A stretch of 64,000 nucleotides of DNA from positions 2,170,001 to 2,234,000 of the forward strand of contig NW_027480480.1 in assembly GCF_051401765.1 (NCBI RefSeq), given 5' to 3'. Position numbers and translations under genes: made by a program. The DNA comes from Calliopsis andreniformis (taxonomy: Eukaryota; Arthropoda; Insecta; Hymenoptera; Andrenidae). Of the stretch, positions 12,126-26,084 are shown one piece after another (position 1 is the stretch's first letter; each line of letters opens with the position of its first letter). The notes below the pieces were generated by a model. It was not told the DNA's origin. It searched no databases and saw nothing but the letters and a program-made list of their open reading frames with translations.

Positions 12126-15100
12126 GATTGAAGATTGAATATAGAGGATTGAAGATTGAGGATTGAGGACGGAGTATTGAGGATTGAGGATTGAGTATTG
12201 AGGATTGAGGATGGAAGACTGAGGATTGGGTATTGAGGATTGAACGTTGAGGATTGAGGGTTGAGGATTGAGGATTGAGGATTGAAGATTGAAGATTGAA
12301 TATTAATGATTGAAGATTGAGGATCGAGGATTGAGGGTTGTGGATTGAGGACGAGGACTGAGGGTTCAGTATTGGTGTTTGAAGTCTGAGGATTGAGGAT
12401 TGAGGATTGAGAATTGAGGACTGAGGATTGAGGATTGAAGATTGAGGATTCGGTATTGAGGATTGAAGAATGAGGATTGAGGAGTGAGGACTGAGGACTG
12501 AGGATTGCAGATTGAGTATTGTGGATTGAATATTGAGGATTGAGGATTGATGATTGAGGATTGGGGATTGAGGATTGAGGGTTGAGGGTTGAAGATTGAG
12601 GATTGGGTATTGCGGATTGAACATAGAGGATTGAAGGCTGAGGATTGGGTGTTGAGGATAGGTGATTGAGGATTGAGGATTGAGGATTGAGGATTGAGGA
12701 TTGAGCATTGAAGATTCAGTATTGAGGATTGAAGATTGAGGATTGAGGATTGAGGATTGAGGATTGAAGATTGAGTATTGAGGATTGAAGCCTGAGAATT
12801 GAGGACTGAGTATTGAGGATTGAGGATTGAGGATTGAGGATTGAGGATTGAAGACTGAAGATTGGGTATTGAGGATTGAACATTGAGGATTGAGGGTTGA
12901 AGATTGAGTATTGAGGATTGAAGGTAGACGATTGAGGATTGAGAATTGAGGATTGAGGATTGAGGAATGAGCATTGAAGATTGAGTATTGAGCATTGAAC
13001 GTTGAGGATTGTGGATTGAGGACTGAGGATTGAGGATTGAATATTGAGGATTGGGGACTGAGTGTTGAGGGTTGAGGATTGGGTATTGCGGATTGAACAT
13101 TGAGGATTGGAGATTGAGGATAGAAGATTCAGTATTGAGGATTGAAGATTGAGGATTGAGGATTGAGGATTGAAGATTGAGTATTGAGGATTGAAGATTG
13201 AGGATTGAGGACTGAGAATTGAGGATTGAGGATTGAGGATTGGGGATTGAGGATTGAAGACTGAGGATTGGGTATTGAGGATTGAACATTGAGGGTTGAG
13301 AGTTGAGGATTGAGGATTGAGGATTGAGAATTGAAGATTGAATATTAATGATTGACGATTGAGGATTGAGGATTGAGGGTTGCGGTTTGAGGACGAGGAC
13401 TGAGGGTTGAGTATTGGTGTTTGAAGTCTGAGGATTGAGAATTGTGGATTGAGAATTGAGGATTGTGGATTGAGGATTGAAGATTGAGGATTCGGTATTG
13501 AGGATTGAAGAATGAGAATTGAGGAGTGAGGACTGAGGACTGAGGATTGCAGTTTGAGTATTGAGGATTGAAGATTGAGGATTGAGGATTGAGGATTGGG
13601 GATTGAGGACTGAGGATTGACGATTGAGTATTGAGCATTGAGGATTGAGAATTGAGGATTGAGGATTGAAGATTGAGTACTGAGGATTGAAGATTGAGGA
13701 TTGAGAATTGTGGATTGAAGATTGAGGACTGAGTGTTGAGGGTTGCGTGATGAGGATTGATGTTTGTGGATTGAGATTTGAAGATTGAAGAATGGGGATT
13801 GAGTATTGAAAACTGTGAATTCAGGATATTCTATTGAGGATTGAGGATTGACAATTGATTGTTGAGGACTTATGGGTGAAGATTGAGGATTCAGGTTTGA
13901 GGATTCAGGATTGACGTTTGAGGACTGAGGATTGAGGATTGAGGATTGAGGATTGAGGATTGATGGCTGAGGGTTGTGCGTTGAATATTGAGGATTGAGG
14001 ATTGAGGATTGAGGATTGCGGATTGAGGATTGAAGATAGAGTATTGATGATTGAAGATTGAGGATTGAGGATTGGGGTTTGAGGTTTGAGGACGAGGACT
14101 GACGGTTGAGGATTGAGGTCTGAGGATTGAGGATTGAGGATTGAGGACTGAGGATTGAGGATTGAGGATTGTGCATTGAGGATTGCAGATTGTGGACTGA
14201 GGATTGAGGATTGAAGATTGAGTATTGAGGGTCGAAGATTGAGGATTGAGGATTGAGGATTTAGGATTGAGGATGAGGGCTGTGGGTTGAGGATTGAGGT
14301 TTGAGGACTGCGGACTGAGGATTGAGGATTGAGAATTGAGGATTGAGGATTGAGGATTGAAGATTGAGGATTGGGTATTGAGGATTGAAGAATGAGGAGT
14401 GAGGATTGAGGATTGAGGATTGAGGATTGAGTATTGAAGATTGAGTATTCAGGATTGGAGATTGACGATTGAGGATTGAGGACCGAGGATTGAGGATTGA
14501 GGATTGAAGGTTGAGTATTGAAGATTGACGATTGACGATTGAGGATTGAGAATTGAGGATTGAGGATTGAGGAATGAGCATTGAAGATTGAGTATTGAGG
14601 ATTGAACGTTGAGGATTGTGGATTGAGGATTGAGGATTCAGGATTGAATATTGAGGACTGGGGACTGAGTGTTGAGGGTTGAGTGATGAGAATTGATGTT
14701 TGTGGATAGAGATTTGAAGATTGCAGATTGAGTATTGAGTAATGAATACTGTGAATTGATGATATTCTATTGAGGATTGAGGATTGACAACTGATTGTAG
14801 AGGACTGAGGGCTCAAGATTGAGGATTCAGGATTGAGGATTCAGGATTGAGGTTTGAGGACTGAGGATTGAAGATTGAGGATTGAGGACTGAGTATTGAG
14901 CATTGAGGATTGAGTATTGAGGATTGAGGGTGGAAGACTGAGGATTGGGTATTGAGGATTGAACGTTGAGGATTGAGGGTTGAGGATTGAGGATTGAGGA
15001 TTGAAGATTGAAGATTGAACATTAATGATTGAAGATTGAGGATTGAGGATTGAGGGTTGTGGATTGAGGACGAGGACTGAGGGTTGAGTATTTGTGTTTG

Positions 15101-16492
15101 AAGTCTGAGGATTGAGGATTGAGGATTGAGAATTGAAGATTGAGGATTGAGGATTGAAGATTGAGGATTGGGTGTTGAGGATTGAAGAATGTGGATAGAG
15201 GATTGATTATTGAGGATTGAGGATTGAAGATTGACTATTGAGGATTGAAGGTTGAAGACAGAGGATTGAGGATTGAGGATTGAGGGTTGCGGGTTGAAGA
15301 TTGAGGATTGGGTACTGCGGATTGAACATAGAGGATTGAAGATAGAGGATTGGGTGTTGAGGATAGAAGGATGAGGATTGAGGATTGAGGATTGAGGATT
15401 GAGGATTGAGGATTGAAGATTCAGTATTGAGGATTGAAGATTGAGGATTGAGGATTGACGATTGAGGATTGAAGATTGAGTATTGAGGATTGAAGATTAA
15501 GGATTGAGTACTGAGTATTGAGGATTGAGGATTGAGGACTGAGGATTGAGGATTGAGGATTGAGCATTGTGGATTGAAGATTGAGGACTCGGGATTGACG
15601 ATTGGTGATACAGGATTAAGGATTGAAGATTGGGGATTGAGGATCTAGGATTGGAGATTGATTATTGAGGATTGAAGATTGAGGATTAAGGATTGAGGAT
15701 TGAGAATTGAGAATTGAGAGTGAGGACTGAGGGTTGAGGATTTAGGTTTGAGGAGCGAGGATTGAGGATTGAGGATCGAGGACTGAGGATTGACGATTCA
15801 GTATTGAAGATTGAGGATTGATCACTGAGGGTTGAGGATTGAGGATTGAGGTTTGAGTACTGAGGATTGAGGATTGAAGATTGAATATTGAGGATTGAAG
15901 GTTGAGGATTGAGGATTGAGGATTAATGATTGTGGATGAGGGCTGAGGTTTGAGGATTGAGGATTGAGGACTGAGGACTGTGGATGGAGGGTTGAGAATT
16001 GAGGATTGAGAATTGAGGATTGAAGATTGAGGATTGGGTATTGGGGATTGAAGAATGAGGATTGAGGATTGAGGATTGAGGGTTGAGGATTGAGGATTGA
16101 GGATTGAATATTGAGTATTCAGTATTGGAGATTGACGATTGAGGATTGATGACCGAGGATTGAGGATTGAGGATTGGATATTGAGTATCGAGGATTGAAG
16201 ATTAAGGATTGAGGATTGAGGATTGGGGATTGAGGATTGAATATTCAGGATTGGGGACTGAGTGTTGAGGGTTGAGTGATGAGAATTGATGTTTGTGGGT
16301 ACAGATTTGAAGATTGCAGGTTGAGTATTGAGCATTGAAACCTGTGAATTGAGGATATTCTATTGAGGATTGAGAATTGACAACTGATTGTTGAGGACTG
16401 AGGGCTGAAGATTGAGGATTCAGGGTTGAGAATTCAGGATTGAGGTTTGAGGACTGAGGATTGAGGATTGAGGATTGAGGACTGAGGATTGA
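12126..16492. repeat. Segmental block SD1, copy 2
   Basis: Second copy of the block at 1-4,409, with cassettes at 13825, 14761 and 16354 in the same order and the same 936-bp spacing between the first two. Single-base differences include gatcgaggattg here against gatcgagcattg in copy 1, and agagttgagg against atagttgagg. Copy 2 has a 70-bp extra stretch near 12,700 and lacks 112 bp near 13,590. Confidence 0.88.
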
Positions 16493-17780
16493 AGATTGAG
16501 TATTGAGGATTGAAGATTGAGGATTGAGGATTGGGGATTGAGGATTGAGGATTGAAGATTGAGGATTGGGGATTGAGGATTGACTATTGAGTATTGAGCA
16601 TTGACGATTGAGAATTGAGGATTGTGGATTGAGTATTGAGGATTGAGGATTGAGGATTGAGGATTGAAGATTGAATATTGATGATTGAAGATTGAGGATT
16701 GAGGATTGAGGGTTGCGGATTGAGGACGAGGACTCAGGGTTGAGTATTGGTGTTTGAAGTCTGAGGATTGAGGATTGTGGATTGAGAATTGAGGATTGTG
16801 GATTGAGGATTGAAGATTGAGGATCCGGTATTGAGGATTGAAGAATGAGAATTGAGGAGTGAAGACTGAGGATTGAGGATTGCAGTTTGAGTATTGAGGA
16901 TTGAAGATTGAGGATTGAGGATTGAGGATTGAGGATTGAGGATTGAGGATTGAGTATTGAAGATTGAGTATTGAGGATTGAAGATTGAGGATTGAGGATT
17001 CAGGATTGAGGATTGAGGATTGAAGATTGAGGATTGGGGATTGAGGACTGAGGATTGACGATTGAGTATTGAGCATTGAGGATTGAGGATTGAGGATTGA
17101 AGACTGAGGATTGGGTATTGATGGTTGAACATTGAGGATTGAGGATTGAAGATTGAGTATTGGGGATTGAAGATTGACGATCGAGGATTGAGAATTGAGG
17201 ATTGAGGATTGAGGAATGATCATTGAAGATTGAGTATTGAGGATTGAACGTTGAGGATTGTGGATTGTGGATTGAGGACTGAGGATTGAATATTGACGAT
17301 TGGGGACTGAGTGTTGAGGGTTGAGTGATGAGAATTGATGTTTGTGGATAGAGATTTGAAGATTGCAGATTGAGTATTGAGTAATGAAAACTGTGAACTA
17401 ATGATATTCTATTGAGGATTGAGGATTGACAACTGATTGTAGAGGACTGAGGGCTGAAGATTGAGGATTCAGTATCGGGGATTCAGGATTGAGGTTTGAG
17501 GACTGAGTATTGAGGATTGAGGATTGAGGATTGAGAATTGAGGATTGAGGATTGAAGATTGAGCATTGAAGATTGAGGATTGAGGAATGAGGATTGAGGA
17601 TTGAGGATTGAGGATTGAGGATTGAGGATTGAGGATTGAGGATGAGGGCTGAAGTTTGAGGATTGATGTTTGAGGTCTGAGGACTGAGAATTGAGGGTCG
17701 AGAATTGAGGATTGAGGATTGAAGATTGAGGATTGGGTATTGAGGATTGAAGAATGAGGATTGAGGATTGAGGATTGAGG
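16330..17780. repeat. 3,080-bp-offset pair, copy 1
   Basis: This stretch matches 19,410-20,860 at offset 3,080, exactly 440 heptamers. Cassettes at 16354 and 17403 correspond to 19434 and 20483. Differences are single bases such as ttgactattga against ttgacgattga and gtattggggatt against gtattgaggatt. The left part overlaps the end of SD1 copy 2, showing that blocks were joined inside shared sequence. Confidence 0.85.
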
Positions 17781-18640
17781 ATTGAGGATTGAAGATTCAG
17801 TATTGAGGATTGAAGATTGTTGATTAAGGATTGAGGATTGAGGATTGAAGATTGAGTATTGAGGATTGAAGATTGAGGATTGAGGACTGAGTATTGAGGA
17901 TTGAGGATTGAGTATTGAGGATTGAGGGTGGAAGACTGAGGATTGGGTAATGAGGATTGAACGTTGAGGATTGAGGGTTGAGGATTGAGGATTGAGGATT
18001 GAAGATTGAAGATTGAATATTAATGATTGAAGATTGAGGATTGAGGATTGAGGGTTGTGGATTGAGGACGAGGACTGCGGGTTGAGTATTGGTGTTTGAA
18101 GTCTGAGGATTGAGGATTGAGGATTGAGGATTGAGGATTGAAGATTGAGGATTCGGTATTGAGGATTGAAGAATGAGGATTGAGGAGTGAGGACTGAGGA
18201 TTGAGGATTGCAGTTTGAGTATTGAGGATTGAAGATTGAGGATTGAGGATTGAGGATTGAGGATTGAGGATTGAGGATTGATTATTGAAGATTGAGTATT
18301 GAGGATTGAAGATTGAGGATTGAGGATTGAGGATTGAGGATTGAGGATGAGGGCTGAGGGTTGAGGATTGAGGTTTGAGGTTTGAGGACTGAGGACTGAG
18401 GATTGAGGATTGAGAATTGAGGATTGAGGATTGAGTATTGTAGATTGAGGGTCGGGTATTGAGGATTGAAGAATGTGGATTGAGGATTGAGGATTGAGGA
18501 TTGAGGATTGAAGATTGAGGATTGAGGATTGAGGATTGAGGATTGAATGTTGAGTATTGAGGATTGAAGATTGAGGATTGAGGATTGAGGGTTGAGGATT
18601 GAGGACGAGGACTGACGGTTGAGGATTGAGGTTTGAGGAT
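17781..18640. repeat. Array block related to 38.4-39.2 kb
   Basis: Markers gattgggtaatgagg, gaatattaatga, ggatgagggctgag and gtattgtagattgag occur in the same order as at about 38,440-39,180. Offsets are about 20,640-20,650, with small whole-unit length changes. No cassette and no gene are present. Confidence 0.7.
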
Positions 18641-19410
18641 TGAGGATTGAGGATTCAGGACTGAGGATTGAGGATTGAGGATTGAGCATTGTGGATTGAA
18701 GATTGAGGACTCGGGATTGAGGATTGGTTATACAGGATTAAGGATTGAAGATTGGGGATTGAGGATCTAGGATTGGAGATTAATTATTGAGGATTGAAGA
18801 TTGAGGATTAAGGACTGAGGATTGAGGATTGAGGATTGCGGATTGAGGATTGAAGATAGAGTATTGATGATTGAAGATTGAGGATTGAGGATTGGGGGTT
18901 GAGGTTTGAGGACGAGGACTGACGGTTGAGGATTGAGGTTTGAGGATTGAGGATTGAGGATTGAGGACTGAGGATTGAGGATTGAGGAGTGTGCATTGAG
19001 GATTGCAGATTGTGGACTGAGGATTGAGGATTGAAGATTGAGTATTGAGGGTTGAAGATTGAGGATTGAGGATTGAGGATTTAGGATTGAGGATGACGGC
19101 TGAGGTTTGAGGATTGAGGTTTGAGGTCCGAGGACTGAGAATTGAGGGTCGAGAATTGAGGATTGAGGATTGAGGATTGAAGATTGAGGATTGGGTATTG
19201 AGGATTGAAGAATGAGGATTGAGGATTGAGGATTGGGGATTGAGGATTGAGGATTGAAGATTGAGTATTCAGGATTGGAGATTGGCCATTGAGGGTTGAG
19301 GATTAAGGATAGAGGATTGAAGATTGAGGATTGGGGACTGAGTGTTGAGGGTTGAGTGATGAGAATTGGTGATTGTGGATAGAGATTTGAAGATTTCAGG
19401 TTGAGTATTG
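18641..19410. repeat. Mosaic stretch with gatctagg and tatacagg markers
   Basis: The stretch gaggactcgggattgagg, a tatacagg site and then gatctagg matches about 3,480-3,590 and 15,563-15,670. From about 18,830 to 19,090 it follows 14,010-14,270, with gaagatagagtattgatga. The right end leads into a type I cassette at 19434. The block is assembled from pieces seen elsewhere. Confidence 0.7.
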
Positions 19411-20860
19411 AGCATTGAAACCTGTGAATTGAGGATATTCTATTGAGGATTGAGAATTGACAACTGATTGTTGAGGACTGAGGGCTGAAGATTGAGGATT
19501 CTGGGTTGAGAATTCAGGATTGAGGTTTGAGGACTGAGGATTGAGGATTGTGGATTGAGGACTGAGGATTGAAGATTGAGTAATGAGGATTGAAGATTGA
19601 GGATTGAGGATTGGGGATTGATGATTGAGGATTGAAGATTGAGGATTGGGGATTGAGGATTGACGATTGAGTATTGAGCATTGACGATTGAGAATTGAGG
19701 ATTGTGGATTGAGTATTGAGGATTGAGGATTGAGGATTGAGGATTGAAGATTGAATATTGATGATTGAAGATTGAGGATTGAGGATTGAGGGTTGCGGAT
19801 TGAGGACGAGGACTCAGGGTTGAGTATTGGTGTTTGAAGTCTGAGGATTGAGGATTGTGGATTGAGAATTGAGGATTGTGGATTGAGGATTGAAGATTGA
19901 GGATCCGGTATTGAGGATTGAAGAATGAGAATTGAGGAGTGAAGACTGAGGATTGAGGATTGCAGTTTGAGTATTGAGGATTGAAGATTGAGGATTGAGG
20001 ATTGAGGATTGAGGATTGAGGATTGAGGATTGAGTATTGAAGATTGAGTATTGAGGATTGAAGATTGAGGATTGAGGATTGAGGATTGAGGATTGAGGAT
20101 TGAGGATTGAGGATTGGGGATTGAGGACTGAGGATTGACGATTGAGTATTGAGCATTGAGGATTGAGGATTGAGGATTGAAGACTGAGGATTGGGTATTG
20201 ATGGTTGAACATTGAGGATTGAGGATTGAAGATTGAGTATTGAGGATTGAAGATTGACGATCGAGGATTGAGAATTGAGGATTGAGGATTGAGGAATGAT
20301 CATTGAAGATTGAGTATTGAGGATTGAACGTTGAGGATTGTGGATTGAGGATTGAGGACTGAGGATTGAATATTGACGATTGGGGACTGAGTGTTGAGGG
20401 TTGAGTGATGAGAATTGATGTTTGTGGATAGAGATTTGAAGATTGCAGATTGAGTATTGAGTAATGAAAACTGTGAACTAATGATATTCTATTGAGGACT
20501 GAGGATTGACAACTGATTGTAGAGGACTGAGGGCTGAAGATTGAGGATTCAGTATCGGGGATTCAGGATTGAGGTTTGAGGACTGAGGATTGAGGATTGA
20601 GGATTGAGGATTGAGAATTGAGGATTGAGGATTGAAGATTGAGCATTGAAGATTGAGGATTGAGGAATGAGGATTGAGGATTGAGGATTGAGGATTGAGG
20701 ATTGAGGATTTAGGATTGAGGATGAGTGCTGAGGTTTGAGGATTGATGTTTGAGGTCTGAGGACTGAGAATTGAGGGTCGAGAATTGAGGATTGAGGATT
20801 GAGGATTGAAGATTGAGGATTGGGTATTGAGGATTGAAGAATGAGGATTGAGGATTGAGG
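19410..20860. repeat. 3,080-bp-offset pair, copy 2
   Basis: Second copy of 16,330-17,780, with cassettes at 19434 and 20483. It ends where the local 140-bp duplication begins. Confidence 0.85.
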
Positions 20861-21110
20861 ATTGGGGATTGAGGACTGAGGATTGAAGATTGAGTGTTCA
20901 GGATTGGAGATTGGCGATTGAGGGTTGAGGATTGAGGATAGTGGATTGAAGATTGAGGATTGGGTATTGAGGATTGAAGAATGAGGATTGAGGATTGAGG
21001 ATTGGGGATTGAGGATTGAGGATTGAAGATTGAGTATTCAGGATTGGAGATTGGCGATTGAGGGTTGAGGATTGAGGATAGAGGATTGAAGATTGAGGAC
21101 TGGGGACAGA
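20820..21110. repeat. Local 140-bp tandem duplication
   Basis: The series ttcaggattggagattggc, gattgaggata and gattgggtattgagg occurs twice in direct succession. The ttca sites are at 20,897 and 21,037, exactly 20 units apart. The first copy has tgagtgttca and the second tgagtattca. Elsewhere in domain A this series occurs once per cassette. Confidence 0.8.
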
Positions 21111-21189
21111 GGGTTGAGGGTTGAGTGATGAGAATTGATGATTGTGGATAGAGATTTGAAGTTTTCAGGTTGAGTATTGAGTATTGAAA

Positions 21190-23340
21190 CCTGTGAATTG
21201 AGGATATTCTATTGAGGATTGAGGATTGACAACTGATTGTTGAGGACTGAGGTCTGAAGACAGAGGATTCAGGTTTGAGGATTCAGGATTGAGGTTTGAG
21301 GACTGAGGATTGAGGATTGAGGATTGAGGATTGAGGATTGAGGATTGAGGATTGAGGATTGAAGATTGAGGTTTGGGTCTTGAGGATTAAACATTGAGGA
21401 CTGTGGATTGATTATTGAGGATCGAGAATTGAGGACTGAGGATTGAGGATTGAAGATTGAGGATTGGGTGTTGAGGATTGAGGGTTGTGGATTGAGGACG
21501 AGGACTGAGGGTTGAGTATTGATGTTTGAGTTCTGAGGATTGAGGATTGGGGATTGAGAATTGAGGATTGAGGATTGAGGATTGAAGATTGAGGATCCGG
21601 TATTGAGGATTGAAGAATGAGAATTGAGGAGTGAGGACTGAGGATTGAGGATTGCAGTTTGAGTATTGAGGATTGAAGATTGAGGATTGAGGATTGAGGA
21701 TTGAGGATTGAGGATTGAGGATTGAGGATTGAAGATTGAGTATTGAGGATTGAAGATTAAGGATTGAGGATTGAGGATTGGGGATTGAGGATTGAGGATT
21801 GAGGATTGAGGATTGAGGATTGAGGATTGAAGATTGAGTATTGAGGATTGAAGATTAAGGATTGGAGATTGAGGATTGAGGATTGAGGATTGGGGATTGA
21901 GGATTGAATATTGAGGATTGGGGACTGAGTGTTGAGGGTTCAGTGATGAGAATTGATGTTTGTGGGTACAGATTTGAAGATTGCAGGTTGAGTATTGAGC
22001 ATTGAAACCTGCGAATTGAGGATATGCTATTGAGGATTGAGGATTGACAACTGATTGTTGAGGACAGAGGGCTGGAGATTGAGGATTCAGGGTTGAGGAT
22101 TCAGGATTGAGGTTTGAGGACTGAGGATTGAGGATTGAGTATTGAGGATTGGGGATTGAAGATTGAGGATTGGGGACTGAGCGTTGAGGGCTGAGTGATG
22201 AGAATTGATGTTTGTGGATAGAGATTTGAAGATTGCAGGTTGAGTATTGAGTATTGAAACCTGTGAATTGAGGATATTCTATTGAGGATTGAGGATTGAC
22301 TACTGATTGTTGAGGACTGAGGGCTGAAGATTGAGGACTCAGGATTGAGGATTCAGAATTGAGGTTTGAGGACTGAGGATTGAGGATTGAAGATTGAGTA
22401 TTGATGATTGAGGATTGAGGATTGAAGATTGAGGATTGAGAATTGAGGATGAGGGCTGAGGGTTGAGGATTGAGGTTTGAGGACTGAGGACTGAGGATTG
22501 AGGATTGAGAGTTGTGGATTGAGGACGAGGACTGAGGGTTGAGTATTTGTATTTGAAGTCTGAGGATTGAGGATTGAGGATTGAGAATTGAGGATTGAGG
22601 ATTGAGGATTGAAGATTGAGGATCCGGTATTGAGGATTGAAGAATGAGAATTGAGGAGTGAGGACTGAGGATTGAGGATTGCAGTTTGAGTATTGAGGAT
22701 TGAAGATTGAGGATTGAGGATTGAGGATTGAGGATTGAGGATTGAGGATTGAGGATTGAATATTGAGTATTGAGGATTGAAGATTAAGGATTGAGGATTG
22801 AGAATTGAGGATTGAAGATTGAAGATTGAGGATTGGGGTTTGAGGACTGAGGATTGACGATTGAGGATTGAGGATTGAGGATTGAGAATTGAGGACAGAG
22901 GATTGAGGATTGAAGATTGAGGATTGGGTGTTGAGGATTGAAGAATGTGGTGTGAGGATTGAGGATTGAGGATTGAGGATTGAAGATTGAGTATTGAGGA
23001 TTGAAGATTGAGGATTGAGGATTGAGGATTGAGGATTGAGGTTTGAGGATTGAAGATTGAGGATTGGGTATTGCGGATTGAACATTGAGGATTGAAGATT
23101 GAGGATTGGGTGTTGAGGGTTGAAGAATGAGGATTGAGGATTGAGGATTGAGGATTGAGGATTGAGGATTGAAGATTCAGTACTGAGGATTGAAGATTGT
23201 GGATTAAGGATTGAGGATTGGGGATTGAAGATTGAGTATTGAGGATTGACGATTGAGGATTGAGGAATGAGTATTGAGGATTGAGGATTGAGTATTGAGG
23301 ATTGAGGATGGAAGACTGAGGATTGGGTAATGAGGATTGA
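21190..23340. repeat. Block SD2, copy 2
   Basis: Matches 4,260-6,420 at offset 16,932, including the rare gatatgct cassette at 22021 and the close pair 22021/22273. The left part, 21,100-21,695, also matches 32,960-33,555 at offset 11,860. At about 23,260-23,350 the match shifts from 6.4 kb to 7.19 kb of the first copy, leaving out 783 bp. Confidence 0.82.
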
Positions 23341-26030
23341 ACGTTGAGGATTGAGGGTTGAGTATTGAGGATTGAGGATTGAAGATTGAAGATTGAATAT
23401 TAATGATTGAAGATTGAGGATTGAGGATTGTGGGTTGTGGATTGAGGACGAGGACTGAGGGTAGAGTATTGGTGTTTGATGTCTGAGGATTGAGGATTGA
23501 GGATTGAGGATTGAGGATTGAGGATTGAAGATTGTGGATTCGGTATTGAGGATTGAAGAATGAGGATTGAGGAGTGAGGACTGAGGATTGACGATTGCAG
23601 TTTGAGTATTGAGGACTGAAGGTTGAGGATTCAGGATTGAGGATTGAGGATTGAGGATTGAGGATTGATTATTGAAGATTGAGTATTGAGGATTGAAGAT
23701 TGAGGGTTGAGGATTGAGGATTGAGTATTGAGGATTGAAGATTGAGGATTGGGTATTGAGGATTGAAGAATGAGGATTGAGGATTGAGGATTGGGGATTG
23801 AGGATTGAGGATTCAAGATTGAGTATTCAGAATTGGAGATTGGCGATTGAGGGTTGAGGATTGAGGATAGACGATTGAAGATTGAGGATTGGGGACTGAG
23901 TGTTGAGGGTTGAGTGATGAGAATTGATGATTGTGGATAGAGATTTGAAGATTTCAGGTTGAGTATTGAGTATTGAAACCTGTGAATTGAGGATATTCTA
24001 TTGAGGATTGAGGACTGACAACTGATTGTTGAGGACTGAGGTCTGAAGACTGAGGATTCAGGTTTGAGGATTCAGGATTGAGGTTTGAGGACTGAGGATT
24101 GAGTATTGAGGATTGAGGATTGAGGATTGAGGATTGAGGATTGAGGATTGAAGATTGAGGTTTGGGTATTGAGGATTGAACATTGAGGACTGTGGATTGA
24201 GTATTGAGGACCGAGAATTGAGGACTGAGGATTGAGGATTGAAGATTGAGAATTGGGTGTTGAGGATTGAGGGTTGTGGATTGAGGACGAGGACTGAGGG
24301 TTGAGTATTGATGTTTGAGGTCTGAGGATTGAGGATTGAGGATTGAGGATTGGGAATTGAGGATTGAGGATTGAGGATTGAAGATTGAGGATTGGGTGTT
24401 GAGGATTGAAGAATGTGGAGTGAGGATTGAGGATTGAGGATTGAGGATTGAGGATTGAAGATTGAGTATTGGGGATTGAAGATTGAGGATTGAGGATTGA
24501 GGATTGAGGATTGAGGGTTGAGGATTGAAGATTGAGGATTGGGTATGGCGGATTGAACATTGAGGATTGAAGATTGAGGATTGGGTGTTGAGGGTTGAAG
24601 AATGAGGATTGAGGATTGAGGATTGAGGATTGAGGATTGAAGATTCAGAATTGAGGATTGAAGATTGTGGATTAAGGATTGAGGATTGTGGATTGAGGAT
24701 TGAGGAATGAGCATTGAAGATTGAGTATTGAGGATTGAACGTTGAGGATTGTGGATTGAGGATTGAGGATTCAGGATTGAATATTGAGGACTGGGGACTG
24801 AGTGTTGAGGGTTGAGTGATGAGAATTGATGTTTGTGGATAGAGATTTGAAGATTGCAGATTGAGTATTGAGTAATGAAAACTGTGAATTGATGATATTC
24901 TATAGAGGATTGAGGATTGACAACTGATTGTAGAGGACCGAGGGCTGAAGATTGAGGATTCAGGATTGAGGATTGAGGATTGAGGATTGAAGATTGAATA
25001 TTGATGATTGACGATTGAGGATCGAGGATTGAGGGTTGTGGATTGAGAACGAGGACTGAGGGTTGAGTATTGATGTTTGAGGTCTGAGGATTGAGGATTG
25101 AGGATTGAGGATTGAGGATTGAGGATTGAGGATTGAGGATTGAGGATTGAGGATTGAGGATTGAGGATTGAGGATTGAGGATTGAAGATTGAGGACTGGG
25201 GATTGAGGATTGACGATTGAGTATTGAGCATTGACGATTGAGAATTGAGGATTGTGGATTGAGTATTGAGGATGGAGGGTTGAGGATTGAAGATTGAATA
25301 TTGATGATTGAAGATTGAGGATTGAGGATTGAGGGTTGCGGATTGAGGACGAGGACTGAGGGTTGAGTATTGGTGTTTGAAGTCTGAGGATTGAGGATTG
25401 TGGATTGAGAATTGAGGACTGTGGATTGAGGATTGAAGATTGAGGATCCGGTATTGAGGATTGAAGAATGAGAATTGAGGAGTGAGGACTGAGGATTGAG
25501 GATTGCAGTTTGAGTATTGAGGATTGAAGATTGAGGATTGAGGATTGAGGATTGAGGATTGAGGATTGAGGATTGAGGATTGAAGATTGAGTATTGAGGA
25601 TTGAAGATTGAGGATTGAGGATTGAGGATTGAGGATTGAGGATTGAAGATTGAGGATTGGGGATTGAGAACTGAGGATTGACGATTGAGTATTGAGCATT
25701 GAGGATTGAGAATTGAGGATTGAGGATTGAAGATTGAGTATTGAGGATTGAAGATTGAGGATTGAGGATTGTGGATTGAAGATTGAGGACTGAGTGTTGA
25801 GGGTTGCGTGATGAGAATTGATGTTCGTGGATTGAGATATGAAGATTGAAGAATGGGGATTGAGTATTGAAAGCTGTGAATTGAGGATATTCTATTGAGG
25901 ATTGAGGATTGACAATTGATTGTTGAGGACTTATGGGTGAAGATTGAGGATTCAGGTTTGAGGATTCAGGATTGAGGTTTGAGGACTGAGGATTGAGGAT
26001 TGAGGATTGAGGATTGAGGATTGAGGATTG
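23341..26030. repeat. Four-copy block, copy 2, with right extension
   Basis: Matches 7,192-9,860 at offset 16,149, growing to 16,156 and then 16,170 through added whole units (7 and 14 bp). Cassettes lie at 23992, 24894 and 25886. After about 26,030 it departs into a atggctgagggttgtgcg series also seen near 1,880 and 13,965. Confidence 0.85.
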
Positions 26031-26084
26031 ATGGCTGAGGGTTGTGCGTTGAATATTGAGGATTGAGGATTGAGGGTTGAGGAT

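Noticed and set aside
12716..14176. 486-residue minus-strand frame, and all shorter frames of 60 to 400 residues
   Set aside because: Same artefact. Frames begin and end inside duplicated blocks without regard to block borders, and equivalent blocks carry frames of different length after single-base changes.
23954..25699. 581-residue minus-strand frame, with two more frames nested in it (24,058-24,714 and 24,072-24,560)
   Set aside because: Three same-strand frames encoding one low-complexity peptide show that openness comes from the 7-base period. No domain or composition change is seen along it.
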